A DNA stretch of 64,000 bases, taken from assembly GCA_029961685.1 (NCBI GenBank), contig JARWKL010000004.1, forward strand, positions 29,579,610 to 29,643,609. The letters are read 5' to 3'. This document shows positions 14,058 to 27,344 of this stretch, piece after piece (within the stretch, counting starts at the first letter, position 1; each line of letters begins with the position of its first letter). Both the position numbers and the translations under genes were made by a program. The stretch is from Aristolochia californica (taxonomy: Eukaryota > Streptophyta > Magnoliopsida > Piperales > Aristolochiaceae). The notes beneath the pieces are model-generated. The model was not told the DNA's origin and made no database searches. It saw only the letters and a list, made by a program, of their open reading frames with translations.

Positions 14058-14505
14058 TAGGTTTTGCAATCGTCTGGAAAAGGTGGAGGAGGGGAATTTT
14101 TAACTGAGTGTCTACTCCCAATCCATAAGTCATTCCTTACAAAAATATTGCCTATTACGTATGATAAATCACTTTACAATCATCTATGATAGTTAGGTCA
14201 ATTTCTTGTAATTGGGCAAAATAATGGCTTGTTTTACTCGGGTAAGTATCCCACCGCACATTCACTTGAGAATTTAATGTTATTGTCTTTAAAAGGCTTG
14301 GATCCATAGGCAAATAGCGTAATCTATTTGCCTTTTATCTCTTTTTTTTTTTACGAGATGAAGGGAAAGTGAAAACTCAAGTTTTTTTTTACGAAAAAAG
14401 TGTACATCTAAAATGGAAACGCACAATCTGAAATGTAGTGAGAGATAATTCCAAAAAGTGTCTGTAATTTTTCGGGATTGTTAACTCTTTTTAGTTTTTA
14501 CATAT
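14058..14505 (+). repeat. Truncated monomer (448 bp) with large internal deletion
   Basis: About 225 bp are missing between 'ggatccatagg' (ends 14310) and 'ctatttgcc' (starts 14324). The lost part runs from the middle landmarks through the SpeI site to the 'gttgtgatct' segment. The join is not a clean fusion: it holds a short filler that copies the right flank in reverse, described in the next entry. Confidence 0.85.
14308..14333. repeat. 10-bp inverted repeat at a deletion join
   Basis: AGGCAAATAG (14308-14317) is the exact reverse complement of CTATTTGCCT (14324-14333), with the 6-bp spacer CGTAAT. The right arm is ordinary monomer sequence ('gatctatttgccttttatc'). The left arm overlaps the last bases before the deletion plus filler not found at that place in other monomers. 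The pattern is that expected when a broken end folds back and copies nearby sequence before joining. Confidence 0.8.
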
Positions 14506-15145
14506 CTGGTTCTGCAATTGTCGGGAAAAGAGTGTGGTGGAGGATTTTTAACTGAGTGTTCACTCCCAATCCATAAGTCATGCCCTAAAAAAATAAAGCC
14601 TGTTACGCATGATATATCACTTTAAAATCATGTATGATCGTTAGGTCAACTTTTTGTAAATGGGAAAAATAATTGCTTGTTTGACTCAGGTAAATATCCC
14701 ACCGCATTTTCACTTGAGAATTTAATGTTATTCTCTTTAAAATCTTTGGATCCATAGGTCATTTGCATCTTTAAAAAGTTTCAAGCATGGATATCCATTT
14801 TTAAAAACATGAATGGGAAAATCTCTTTCTTATAAAATTCCAAGCTATTAGGGTTGGACTAGTGGAATTTCCCAAACTTGGATAACAAAACTTTTGTGTT
14901 CGTTTGTGGTGTGTAAATAAATTTTCTTCACTTACATTCGTATATTGCTTTAAATTCTTTCCACACATCAACTCTAAAATTTTTTTGGTTACGAGATGAA
15001 GGGAAAGTGAAAAATCAGTATTTGATTTAAGAAAAAAGTATACATCTAAAATGGAAATACACAATGCATAAATGTAGAGAGAGATAATTCCAAAAAGTGT
15101 CTGTATTTTTTAGGGTTTGGAAACTCTTTTTTTGTTTTTATATAT
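14506..15145 (+). repeat. Shortened monomer (640 bp)
   Basis: About 34 bp are missing near 14980. The 'cattttgttgtgatctattt' region and its following pyrimidine tract are absent, so 'actctaaaattt' is fused to 'ggttacgagatg'. The remaining landmarks are normal. Confidence 0.8.
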
Positions 15146-17840
15146 TAGGTTCTACAATCGTCGGGAAAAGGGAGAGGCGGGGGATTTTTAACTGAGTGCT
15201 GACTCCCAATCCCTATGTCAATCCTTACAAAAATATATCCCGTTATGCGTGATAAATCAATTTACAATCATCTAAGATCGTTACGACATTTTTTTATAAT
15301 TGGGCAAAATAATGGCTTATTTGACTCGGGTAAATATCCCACCTCAAGTTCACTTGAGAATTTGATGTTATTCTCTTTAAAAGGTATGGATCCATAGGTC
15401 ATTTGCATCTTTAACATGTTTCAAGCAAGCATATCCATTTTTTCAAACATGTGTTGAAAAATCTCTTTCTTATAAAATTTTGAGCTATTAAGGTTGAACT
15501 AGTGGAATTTCGTAAACTTGGATAACAAAACTTTTGTGTTCATTTGTGGTGTGTCAATAAATTTTCTTTACTTACATTTGTTTATTAGATTAAATTCTTT
15601 CCATACATAAACTCTAAAATTTTCATTTTGTTGTGATCTTTTTGCCTGTGATCTCTTTTTTTGTTTACGAGATGAAAGGAAAGTGAAAACTCAAGTTTTT
15701 ATTTAAGAAAAAAAGTTTACATCTAAAATGGAAATGCACACTGCACAAATGTAGTGAGAGTTAATTCCAAAAGGTATCTCTGATTTTAAAGGATTTTTAA
15801 CTCTTTTAGTTTTTATATATCAGGTTCTGCAATCATCGTGAGAACGGGGAGGCGGGGGATTTTGAACTGAGTGTCGACTCCTAATCCATCACACATTCCT
15901 TACAAACCTATAGCCCATTACGCATGATAAATCACTTTACAATCATCTATCATCATTAGGTCAGCTTTTTGAAATTGGGCAAAATAATGGCTTATTTGAC
16001 TCGAGTCAATATCCCATCTCACGTTCACTTAAGAATTTAATGTTATTCTCTTTAAAAGGTTTGGATCCATAGCTCATTTGCATCTTTAACTTGTCTCCAG
16101 CAACCATATCCATTTTTTAAAACATGTGTAGAAAAATCTCTTTCTTATCAAATTCCTAGCTATTAGGGTTGAACTAGTGGAATTTCCCAAACTTTGATGA
16201 CAAAACTTTTGTGTTCATTTGTGGTGTGGGAATAAATTTTCTTTACTGACATTTGTTTATTGTTTTAAATTCTTTCCCTACATAAACTCTAAAATTTTCA
16301 TTTTGTTGTGATCTATTTTCCTTTTATTTCGTTTTTAGTTTACGAGATGAAGAGAAAGTGAAAACTCAAGTTTTGGTTTAAGAAAAAAGTATACATCTAA
16401 AATGGAAATGCACAATACACAAAAGTACGGAGAGATAATTCCAATTTTTTTTTGTAATTTTTAGGGAATCTAAATCCTTTTTTTTATATATCATGTTATG
16501 CAATCGTTAGGAGGAGGGGAAACTGGGGGATATCTAACTGAGTGTTGACTCCCAATCCATAAGTCATTCCATAAAATAATATAGCCCGTTACGCATGATA
16601 AATCATATTACAATCATCTGTGATCGTTAGGTCGACCTTTTGTAAATGGGCAAAATATTGGTTTGTTTGACACGGGTAAAAATCCCACCGCATGTTCACT
16701 TGAGAATTTAATGTTATTCTCTTTAAAAGGTTTGGATCCATAGGTCATTTGCATCTTTAACATGTTTCAATCATGCATATCCATTTTTTAAAACATGTGT
16801 AGAAAAATATCATTCTTATAAAATTCTGAGCTATTAGGGTTGAACTAGTGGAATTTCCCAAACTTGGATAACAAAACTTTTGTGTTCATTTTTGGTGTGT
16901 GAATAAATTTTTCTTTACTTACATTTGTTATTGCTTTAAATTCTTTCCTTACATAAACTCTAAAATTTTCATTTTGTTGTTATCTATTTGCCTTTTACCA
17001 CTATTTTTTTTACGAGATAAAGTGAAAGTGAAAACTCAAGTTTTGATTTTAGAAAAAAGTATACATCTAAAATGGAAATGCACAATGTACAAATATAGAG
17101 AAAGATAATTCTAAAAATAGTTCGTAATTTTTAGGGATTGTAAACTCTATTTAGTTTTTATATATCAGGTTCTGCAATCGTCTGGAAGAGGTGGAGGCGG
17201 GGGATTTTTAACTGAGTAATGACTCCCAATCGATAAGTCATTCCTTACAAAAATATAGCCCGTTACGCATGATAAATCACTTTATTATCATCCATAATAA
17301 TTAGGTCAGCTCTTTGTAATTGGCCAAAATAATGGGATGTTTTACTCGGGTAAGTATCCCACCGCACATTAACTTGAGAATTTTATGTTATTCACTTTAA
17401 AAGGTTTGGATCCATAGGTCATTTGTATCTTTAACATGTTTCAAGCATGCATATCCATTTTTTAAAACATGTGTAGAAAAATCTCCTTCTTATAAAATTC
17501 CGTGCTATTTGGGTTGAACTAGTGGAATTTCGCGAACATGTATAACAAAACTTTTGTGTTCATTTGTGGTGTGTCAAAAAAATTTCTTTATGAACATTTG
17601 TTTATTGCGTTATATTCTTTCCAACCATAAACTCTAAAATTTTCATTTTGTTGTGATCTATTTGCCTTTTATCTCTTTTTTTGTTTACGAGACGAAGGGA
17701 AAGTGAAAACTCATGTTTTTGTTTACAAAAGAAGTATACACCTAAAATGGAAATCCACAATGCACAAATGTAGTGAGAGATAATTCCAAAAAGTGTCTGT
17801 AATTTTTAGGGATTGTAAACTCTTTTTACTTTTTACATAT

Positions 17841-18513
17841 CAGGTTTTGCAATTGTCGAGAAAAGGGGGAGGCAGGGGATTTTTAACTAAGTGTTGACTC
17901 CCAATCCATAAGTCATTCCTTACAAAAATATAGCCCGTGATGCATGATGAATCACTTTACAATCATGTATGATCGTTATGTCAGCTTTTTGTAAATGGGC
18001 AAAATAATTGCTTGTTTGACTCAGGTAAATAACCCACCGCACTTTCACTTGAAAATTTAGTGTTATTCTCTTTAAAAGGTTTGGATCCATAGGTCATTTG
18101 CATCTTTAACAAGTTTCAAGCATGCATATCCATTTTTTTAAACTTGTGTAGAAAAATCTCTTTTCTATAAAATTCCGAGCTATTAGGGTTGAACTAGTTG
18201 AATTTCCCAAACTTGGCTAGGAAAAATTTTGTGTTCGTTTGTGGTGTGTGAATAAATTTTTTTTACTTACATTTTTTTATTGCTTTAAATTATTTCCTTA
18301 CATAAACTTTAAAATTTTAACTTTGTTGTGAGCTATTTGCCTTTTATCTCTTTTTTTATTTACGAGATCAAGGGAAAGTGAAAAGTCAAGTTTTGATTTA
18401 AGAAAAAAGTATACATTTAAAATGGAAATACACAATTCAAAAATGTATAGAGAGATAATTCCAAAAATTGTCTATAATTAGGGATTGTAAACTCTTTTTG
18501 TTTTTTTATTTAT
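17841..18513 (+). repeat. Representative full-length satellite monomer (673 bp)
   Basis: This unit is given as a reference because it carries all the main landmarks without a large deletion. It starts at the phase marker (17841). The G-rich box lies at about 17861-17879, the BamHI site at 18083-18088 and the SpeI site at 18193-18198, and it ends just before the next marker at 18514. No clear internal tandem substructure was seen by eye, so 673 bp looks like the basic unit. Choosing the phase marker as the start is arbitrary, since a tandem array has no natural start. Confidence 0.85.
17861..17879 (+). other. Conserved G-rich box of the monomer (example)
   Basis: Nearly every monomer has a G-rich tract 15-25 bp after the phase marker, with consensus GGGAAAAGGGGGAGGCGGGG. 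It is the most G-rich part of an otherwise AT-rich unit. Typical copies have three runs of three or more Gs plus a GG, so a single copy is at best a marginal quadruplex former. The box varies in detail (for example 'gggaggcgtggg' and 'ggggaggcgaggg' in the two dimer types) but is lost only where a deletion removes it. A role in protein binding is possible but not shown. Confidence 0.6.
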
Positions 18514-21204
18514 CAAGTTCAACAATCTTCTGGAAAAGGGGGAGGCGGGGGATTTTTAACTGAATGTTGAATCCATATCCGTAAGTCATTCCTTACTAGA
18601 ATATAGCCCATAATGCATGATAAATTACTTTACAATCATCTATGATCGTTAGGTCAGCTTTTTGTAAATGGACAAAATAATGGCTTGTTTGACTAAGGTA
18701 AATATCCTACCACACATTCACTTGAGAATTTAATGTTATTCTCTTTAAAAGGTTTGGATCCATAGGTCATTTGCATCTTTAACATGTTTCAAGCAAGCAT
18801 ATCCATTTTTTAAAACATGTGTAGAAAAATCTCTTTCTTATAAAATTTTGAGCTATTAAGGTTGAACTAGTGGAATTTCCCAAACTTGTCTCACAAAAAT
18901 TTTGTGTTCATTTGTGTTGTGTGACTAAATTTTCTTTACTTACATTTGTTTATTTCTTTAATTTTTTTCCAAACATCAACTCTAAAATTTTCATTTTGTT
19001 GTGATCTATTTGCCTTTTATCTCTTTTTTTGTTTACGAGATGAAGGGAAAGTGAAAACCCAAGTTTTTATTTAAGAAAAAAAGTTTAAAACTAAAATGGA
19101 AATGCACAATGGGCAAATTTAGAGAGACTTAATTCCAAAATGTGTTTGTGATTTTTACGGATTGTTAAATCTTTTTAGTTTTTATATATCAGGTTCTGCA
19201 ATCGTCGGGAAAAAGGGTGGTAGGGGATTTTGAACTGAGTGTTGACTCCTAATCCATAAGTCATTCCGTACAAAAATTTAGCATGTTATGCATGATAAAT
19301 CACTCTACAATCATCTATGATCGTTAGGTCAGCTTTTTGTAAATTTGCAAAATAATGGCTTGTTTGACTCGAGTAAATATCCCACTGCACGTTCACTTGA
19401 GAATTTAATGTTATTCTCTTTATAAGGTTTGGATCCATAGGTCATTTGCATCTTTAACATGTTTCAAGCACGTGTATTCAATTTTTAAAACATGTGTAGA
19501 AAAATCTCTATCTTATAAAATTTTGAGCTATTAGGGTTGAACTAGTGGAATTTCCCAAACTTGGATAACAAAACTTTTGTGTTCATTTGTGGTGTGTGAA
19601 TAAATTTTCTCTACTTACATTTGTTTATTGCTTTAAATTTTTCCATACATAAACTCTAAAATTTTCATTTTGTTGTTATCTATTTGCCTTTTATCTCATT
19701 TTTTTTTACAAGATGAAGGGAAAGTGAAAACTCAAGTTTTGATTTAAGAAAAAAGTACAAATCTAAAAATGAAATACACAATGCACAAATGAAGAGAGAG
19801 ATAATTCCAAAAAGTGTCAGTAATTTTTAGGGATTGTAAACTCCTTTTAGTTATTATATATCAGGTTCAGCAATCGTCGGGAAAAGGGGGAGGGTGGGGG
19901 TTTTTAACTGAGTGTTGACTGCCAATCCATAAGTAATTCCATACAAAAATATAGCTGTTACGCATGATAAATCACTTTACAATCATCTAAGACCATTAGG
20001 TCAGCTTTTTTTAAATGGGCAAAATAATGGCTTGGTTGACTTGGGTAAATATCCCACCGCTCGTTCACTTGAGAATTGAATGTTATTCTCTTTAAAAGGT
20101 TTGGATCCATAGGTCATTTGCATCTTTAACATGTTTCAAACATGCATATCCCTTTTTTAAATCATGTGTAGAAAAATCTCCTTTGTATAAAATTCTGATC
20201 TATTAGGGTTAAACTAGTGGGATTTCCCAAACTTGGATAACAAAACTTTGGAGTTCATTTGTGGTGTGTGAATAAATTTTCTTTCCTTATATTTGTTAAA
20301 TGCTTTAAATTATTTCCATGCATAAACCCAAAAATTTTCATTTTGTTGTGATCTATTTTCCTTTTATTTCTTTTTTTGTTTTCGAGATGAAGGGAAAGTG
20401 AAAACTCAAGTTTTGATTTAAGAAACATTGTACATCTAAAATGGAAATGCACAATGCACAAATGTAGAGAGAGATAATTTTAAAAAAGTATATGTAATTT
20501 TTAGGGATTGTAAACTCTATTAAGTTTTTATATATCAGGTTCTACAATCGTCGGGAAAAGGGGGAGGCGAGGAATTTTTGACTGATTGTAGACTCCCAAT
20601 CCTTAAGTCATTCCTTACAAAAATATAGCTCGTTGCGCATGATAAATCACTTTACAATCATCTTTGATCGTTAGGTCAGGTTTTTGTAAATGGGCAGAAT
20701 AATGTCCTATTGGACTCGGGTAAATATCCACCGCACGTTCACTTGAGAATTTAATGTTATTATCTATAAAAGGTTTGGATCCAAAGGTCATTTGCATCTT
20801 TAACAAGTTTCAAGCATGCATATCCATTTTTTATAACATGTGTAGAAAATCTTTTTCTTATAAAATTCTGAGTTGTTTGGGTTGAACTAGTGGAATTTCC
20901 CAAACTTGGATAACAAAACTTTTGTGTTCGTTTGAGGTGTGTGAATAAATTTTATTTACTTACATTTTTTTATTGCTTTAAATTCATTCCATACATAAAC
21001 TCTAAAAAATTCAATTTGTTGTGATCTATTTGCCTTTTATCTCTTTTTTTGTTCACGAGATGAAGGGAAAATGAAAACTCAAGTTTTGATTTAAGAAAAA
21101 AGTACTCTAGAATGGAAATGAACAACGCACAAATGTAAAGAGAGCTAATTCCAAAAGTGTCTGTAATTTTTAGGGATTGTAAAATCTTTTTAGTTTTTAT
21201 ATCT

Positions 21205-21851
21205 CAAGTTCTGCAATCGTTGGGAAAAGGGGGAGACGGGGGATTTTTAAATGAGTGTTGACTTCCAATCCATAAGTTATTCCTTACAAAAATATAGCCT
21301 TTAACGTATGATAATTACTTTATAATCTTCTATGATCGTTAGGTAAACATTTTGTAAATGGGAAAAATAATGTCTTCTTTGACTGGGGTAAATATCCCAC
21401 CGCACGTTGATTTGAGAATTTAATATTATTCTCTTTAAAAGGTTTTCATCCATAGGTCATTTGCATCTTTAACAAATTTCAATAATGCATATCCATTTTG
21501 AAAAATATGTGTAGAAAAATCTATTTCTTATAAAATTTTGAGCTATAAGGGTTGAACTAGTGGAATTTCCCAAACTTGGATAACAAAACTTTTGTGTTCA
21601 TTTGTGGTGTGTGAATAGCTTTAAATTCTTTCCATACATAAACTCTAAAACTTTTATTTTGTTGTGATCTATTTGCCCTTCATCTCTTTTTTTGTTTACG
21701 AGAGGAAGGGAAAGTGAAAACTCTAGTTTTGATTTAAGAAAAAAGTATACATAAAAAATGGAAATGCACAATGCTCAAATGTAGAGAGAGATTAATCCAA
21801 AAAGTGTCAGTAATTTTTAGAGATTGAAAACTCTTTTTGGTTTTTATATAT
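21205..21851 (+). repeat. Shortened monomer (647 bp)
   Basis: About 27 bp are missing near 21617. 'ggtgtgtgaata' runs straight into 'gctttaaattc', so the usual 'aattttctttacttacattt' segment is absent. Confidence 0.8.
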
Positions 21852-22482
21852 CAGGTTCTGCAATCGACGGAAAAAAGGGGAGGTGGGGGATTTTTAACTG
21901 AGTGTTGACTCCCAATCCATAAGTCATTCCTTACAAAAAATATAGCCCGTTACGCATTATAAATCATTTTATAATCATCTATCATCATTAGGTCAACTTT
22001 TTTTAAATGGGGAAAATAATGGCTTGTTTGACTTAGGTAAATATCCCAGTGCACCTTCACTTGAGAATATAATATTATTCTCTTTAAAAGGTTTGGATCC
22101 ATAAGTCATTTGCATCTTTAGCATGTTCCAAGCATGCATATCAATTTTTTAAAACGTGTGTAGAAAAATCTCTTTCTTATAAAATTCCGAGCTATTGTGT
22201 TCATTTGTGATGTGTGAATAAATTTTCTTCACTCACATTTTTTATTGTTTTAAAAATTCTTTCCATACATAAACTCTAAAGTTTTCATTTTGTTGTGATC
22301 TTTTTGCTTTTATCTCTTTTTTTTCTTAACGACATGAAGGGAATGTGAAAACTCAAGTTTTTATTTAAGGAAAAAGTTTACATCTAAAATGGAAAAGCAC
22401 AATGCACAAATGTAGAGAGAGATAATTCCAAAAAGTGTCTGTAATTTTTAGGGATTGTACTCTCTTTTAAGTTTTTATATAT
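21852..22482 (+). repeat. Shortened monomer (631 bp), SpeI segment lost
   Basis: About 45 bp are missing near 22196. 'gagctatt' is joined to 'gtgttcatttgtg', which removes 'gaactagtggaatttccc' and with it the SpeI site. Confidence 0.8.
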
Positions 22483-23431
22483 CAGGTTCAGCAATCGTCG
22501 AAAAAAGGGGGAGGCGGGGGATTTTTAACTGAGTGTTGACTCCAAAATCCTTAAGTCATTCCTTACAAAAATATAGTCTGTTACGTATGATAAATCACTT
22601 TACATTCATCTATGATCGTTACGTCAACTTTTTTGTAAATGGGCAAAATAATGTCTTGTTTGACTCGGGTAAATATCCCAACGCACGTTCACTTGAGAAT
22701 TTAATGTTATTCTCTTTAAAAGGTTTGGATCCATAGGTCATTTTCATCTTAACATGTTTCAAGCATGCATATTCATTTTTTAAAAATGTCTAGGAAAATC
22801 TCTTTCTTATAAAATTCCCAATTCGTAAGTCATTCCTTAAAAAAATATACCCCGTTACATATGATAAATCACTTTACAATCATCTATGATCGTTAGGTCA
22901 ACTTTTTGCAAGTGGGCAAAATAATTGCTTGTTTTACTCGGGTAAATACCCACCCCACCTTCACTTTAGAATTTATTGTTATTCTCTTTAAAAGGTTTGG
23001 ATCCAAAGGTCATTTTCATCTTTAACATGTTTCAACATTGCATATCCATTTTTTAAAACTTCTGTAGAAAAATCTCTTTCCGATAAAATTTCGCGCTATT
23101 AGGGTTGAACTAGAGGAATTTCCCAAATTGGGATAATAAAAAAATTTGTGTTCATTTGTGGTGTGTGAATAAATTTTCTTTACTTGCATTTGATTTTTGC
23201 TTTAAATTATTTTCATACTTAAACTTTAAAATTTTCATTTTGTTGCGATCTATTTGCCTTTTATCTCTTTTTTTGTTTACGACATGAAGGGAAAATGAAA
23301 ACTCTAGTTTTGATTTAAGAAAAAGTACACATCTAAAATGGAAATGCACAATGCACAAATGTAGAGAGAGATTATTCCAAAAAGTGTCAGTAATTTTTAG
23401 GGATTGAAAACTTTTTTTAGTTTTTATATAT
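22483..23431 (+). repeat. Fusion of two truncated monomers (949 bp)
   Basis: The first unit keeps about 335 bp and ends at 'ataaaattcc' near 22818. The next bases, 'caattcgtaagtcattcc', belong to the early part of the following unit, so the second half of one monomer and the marker and G-rich box of the next are gone, about 400 bp in all. The join lies in a short stretch ('ttccca') that resembles both parents, consistent with a small shared sequence at the break. Confidence 0.85.
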
Positions 23432-25434
23432 CAGGTTCTGCAATCGAAGGGAAAAAGGGGAGGCGGGGGATTTTTAACTGAGTGTTGACTACCAATTCAT
23501 AAGTCTTTCCTTATAAAAATATAGCCTGTTACGCATGATAAATCAGTTTAAAATCATCTATGATCATTAAGTTAGCTTTTTGTAAGTGGGTAAAATAATG
23601 GCTTGTTTGACTCGAGTAAATATCCCATCGCACCTTCACTTGAGAATTTAAAGTTTTTCTCTTTAAAAGGTTTGGATCCATAGGTCATTTTCATCTTTAA
23701 CATGTTTCAAACATGCATATCCATTTTTTAAAAAATCTGTAGAAAAATCTCTTTCTTATAAAATTCCGAGCTATTAGGGTTGAACTAGAGGAATTTCCCA
23801 AACTTGGATAACAAAACTTTTGTGTTCATTTGTGGTCTGTGAATAAATTTTCTTTACTTACATTTGTTTTTTGCTTTAAATTCTTTTCATCCTTAAACTC
23901 TAAAATTTTTATTTTCTTGTGATCTATTTGCCTAATATCTTTTTTTATGTTTATGAGATCAAGGGAAAGTGAAAACTCAAGTTTTGACTTACGAAAAAAT
24001 TATACATCTAAAATTGAAATGCACGATGCACAAATGTAGAAAGAGATAATTCCAAAAGTGTCTATAATTTTTAGGGATTGTAAACTCTTGTTAGTTTTTA
24101 TATATCAGGTTCTGCAATCGAAGGGAAAAGGAGGAGGTGGAGACATTTTAACTGAGTTTTGACTCCCAATCCATATGTCATTCCTTACAAAAATATAGCC
24201 CGTTACGTATGATAAATCACTTTACAATCACCTATGATCGTTAGGTCAGCTTTTTGTAATTGGGCAAAATAATAGCTTGTTTGACTAGGGTAAATATCCC
24301 ACCGCTCCTTCACTTGAGAATTAAATGTTATTCTCTTTAAAAGGTTTGGATCCATATGTCAATTGCATCTTTAACTTGTTTCAAGCATCCATATCCATTT
24401 TTTGAAACATGTGTAGAAGAATCTATTTCTTATAAAATTTCGAGCTATGAGGGTTGAACTAGCGGAATTTCCCAAACTTGGATAACAAAAATTTTGTGTG
24501 CATTTGTGGTGTGTGAATAAATTTTCTTTACTTACATTTGTTTATTGCTTTAAATTCTTTCCATACATAAAATAAAAAATTTTCATTTTGTTGTGATCTA
24601 TTTGCCTTTTATCTATTTTTTTTTAACAATATGAAGGGAAAGTGAAACTGAAGTTTTGATTTAAGAAAAAAGTATACATCTAAAATGGAAATGCACAAAG
24701 GACAAATGTAGACAAAAAGTGTCTGTAATTTTTAGGGATTGTAAACTCTTTTTAGTTCATATATATCATGTTCAACAATAGTCGAGAAAAGGGGGAGGCG
24801 GGGGATTTTTAACTGAGTGTTGACTTCAAAATCCATAAGTCATTCCTTACAAAAATATAGCCTGTTACGCATGATAAATCACTTTACAATCATCTATGAT
24901 TGTTAAGTCACCTTCTGGAAAATGGGAAAAATAATGACTCGGGTAAATATCCCACCACATGTTCACTTGAGAATTTAATGTTTTTATCTGTATAAGGTTT
25001 GGATCCATAGGTCATTTGCATATTTAACTTGTTTCAAGCATGCATATCCATTTTTTAAAACATGTGTAGAAAAATCTCTATCTTATAAAATTCCGAGCTA
25101 TTAGGGTTGTACTAGTGGAATTTCCCAAACTTGGATAACAAAACTTTTGTGTTCATTTGTGGTGTATGAATAAATTTTATTTTATTACATTTTTTTATTG
25201 CTTTAAATTATTTCCATACCTAAACTCTAAAATTTTCATTTTGTTGTGATCTATTTTGCCTTTTATCTCTTTTTTTGTTTACGAGATGAAGGGAAAGTGA
25301 AAACTCAAGTTTTGATTTAAGAAAAAATTATACATCTAAAAAGGAAATACACAATGCACAAATGTAGAGATTGATAATTCCAAAAATGTATGTAATTTTT
25401 AGGGATTGTAAACTCTTTTTTGTTTTTATATATC

Positions 25435-26041
25435 TCATTAAGCAATTGTCAGGAAAAGGGGGAGGTGGGGGATGTTTAACTGAGCATTGACTCCCAATCC
25501 ATAAGTCATTCCATAAAGACATATAGCATGTTACACATGACAAATCACTTTACAATCATCTAAGATCGTTAGGTCAGCTTTTTGTAAATGGGCAAAATAA
25601 TGGCTTGGTTGACTGGAGTAAATATCCACCACATGTTCATTTGAGAATTTAATGTTATTCTCTTTAAAAGGTTTGGATCCATTTCTCATTTGCATCTTTA
25701 ACATGTTTCAAGCATGCATATCCCTTTTTTAAAACATGTGTAGAAAAATCTCCTTCTTATAAAATTCTGACCTATTAGAGTTGTACTAGTGGAATTTTCC
25801 AAACTTGGGTAACAAAATTATTTTGTTCATTTGTGAGTAAGAATAAATTTTCTTTCCTTATATTTATTAAAGGCTTTAAATTCTTTCCATACATAAACCC
25901 AAAAATTTTCATTTTGTTTTGATTTAAGAAAAAAGTATATATCTCAAATGGAAATGAACAATGCACAAATGTAGAGAGAGATAATTCCAATAAGTGTCGG
26001 TAATTTTTAGGGATTGTAAACTCTTTTTAGTTTTTATATAT
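25435..26041 (+). repeat. Shortened monomer (607 bp)
   Basis: About 65 bp are missing near 25918. 'cattttgtt' is joined to 'ttgatttaag', removing 'gtgatctatttgcc' through 'gaaaactcaag'. Both flanks carry 'gttttg'-like bases, so a few shared bases could have guided the join. The phase marker of this unit is degenerate ('tatctcattaagcaattg'). Confidence 0.75.
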
Positions 26042-27344
26042 CAAGTTCCGCAATCGTCGGGAAAAGGGGGAGGCGAGGGATTTTTAAATGAGTGTTGACT
26101 TCCAATCCATAAGTGATTCCATACAAAAATATAGCCTATAGCGTATGATAAATCCCTTTAGAATCATCTATGACCGTTAGGTCAGCTTTTTGTAAATGGG
26201 TAGAATAATGTCTTGTTTGACTGGGGTAAATATCCCACCGCACGTTCTCTTGTGAATTTAATGTTATTCTCTTTAAAAGGTTTGCATCCATAGGTCATTT
26301 GCTTCTTTAACATGTTTCAATAATGCAAATCCATTTTTTAAAATATGTATAGAAAAATCTATTTCTTATAAAATTCTGAGCTATAAGGGTTGAACTAGTG
26401 GAATTTCCCAAACTTGGGAAACAAAACTTTTGTGTTCATTTGTGGTGTGTGAATAAATTTTTTTACTTAAATTTATTTATTGTTTCAAATTCTTTCCATA
26501 CAAAATATCTAAAACTTTCATTTTGTTGTGATCAATTTGCCTTTAATCTCTTTTTTTGTTTACGAGAAGAAGGAAAAGTGAAAACTCCAGTTTTGATTTA
26601 AGAAAAAAGTGTACATCTAAAATTGAAATGCACAATGCACAAATGTAGAGAGAGATTATTCCAAAAACTGTTAGTAATTTTAAGGGATTGAAAGCAAAAA
26701 GGGGTGCGGGGGATTTTTAATTGAGTGTTGATTCCCAATCCATAAGTCATTCCTTACCAAAATATAGCCCGTTACGCATGATAAATCACTTTACAATCAT
26801 CTGTGATCGTTAGGTCAACTTTTTGTAAATGCGGAAAATAATGGCTTGTTTGAGTCGGGTAATAATCCCACCGCACCTTCCCTTGAGAATTTAATGTTAT
26901 TCTCTTTAAAAGGTTTGGATCCATATGTCATTTTCATCTTTAACATGTTTCAAGCATGCATATCCATTTTTTAAAACATGTGTAGAAAAATCTCTTTCTT
27001 ATAAAATTCCGAGCTATTAGGGTTAACTAGTGGAATTTCCAAAACTTGGATAAAAAAACTTTTGTGTTCATTACTGGTGTGTGGATAAATTTTATTTACT
27101 TACATTTGTTTATTGATTTAAATTTTTTCCATAAATAAACTCTAAAATTTTCATTTTGTTGTGATCTTTTTGCCATTTATCTATTCTTTTGTTAACAACA
27201 TGAATGTGAAAACTCAAGTTTAGATTTAAGGAAAAAGTATACATCTAAAATAGAAATTTACAATGCACAAATTTAGAGAGAGATAATTCCAAAAAGTGTC
27301 TGTAATTTTTAGGGATTGTACACTCTTTTTTTGTTTTTGTATAT
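26042..27344 (+). repeat. Two monomers with the boundary marker deleted
   Basis: At about 26690-26700, 'agggattgaaag' runs into 'caaaaaggggtgcgggg'. The tract from 'actctttttag' to the marker 'tatatcaggttctgcaatcg' is missing, about 45 bp. The two units total 1303 bp instead of about 1346. The second starts effectively at about 26699 with its G-rich box. Confidence 0.8.

Larger units (their letters stand above)
12728..19861 (+). repeat. Divergent monomer block
   Basis: Monomers start at 12728, 13405, 14058, 14506, 15146, 15821, 16492, 17166, 17841, 18514 and 19190. Most are 671-677 bp. Three shorter units (653, 448 and 640 bp) lie in a row between 13405 and 15145, next to the end of the dimer block. 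No clear higher-order period was seen. The 448-bp unit is described separately. There is no gene in the block. Confidence 0.88.

Noticed and set aside
17835..17845. TATATAT tract before the phase marker as a promoter
   Set aside because: An AT-rich word in an AT-rich satellite is weak evidence. There is no downstream gene and no other promoter element to support it.
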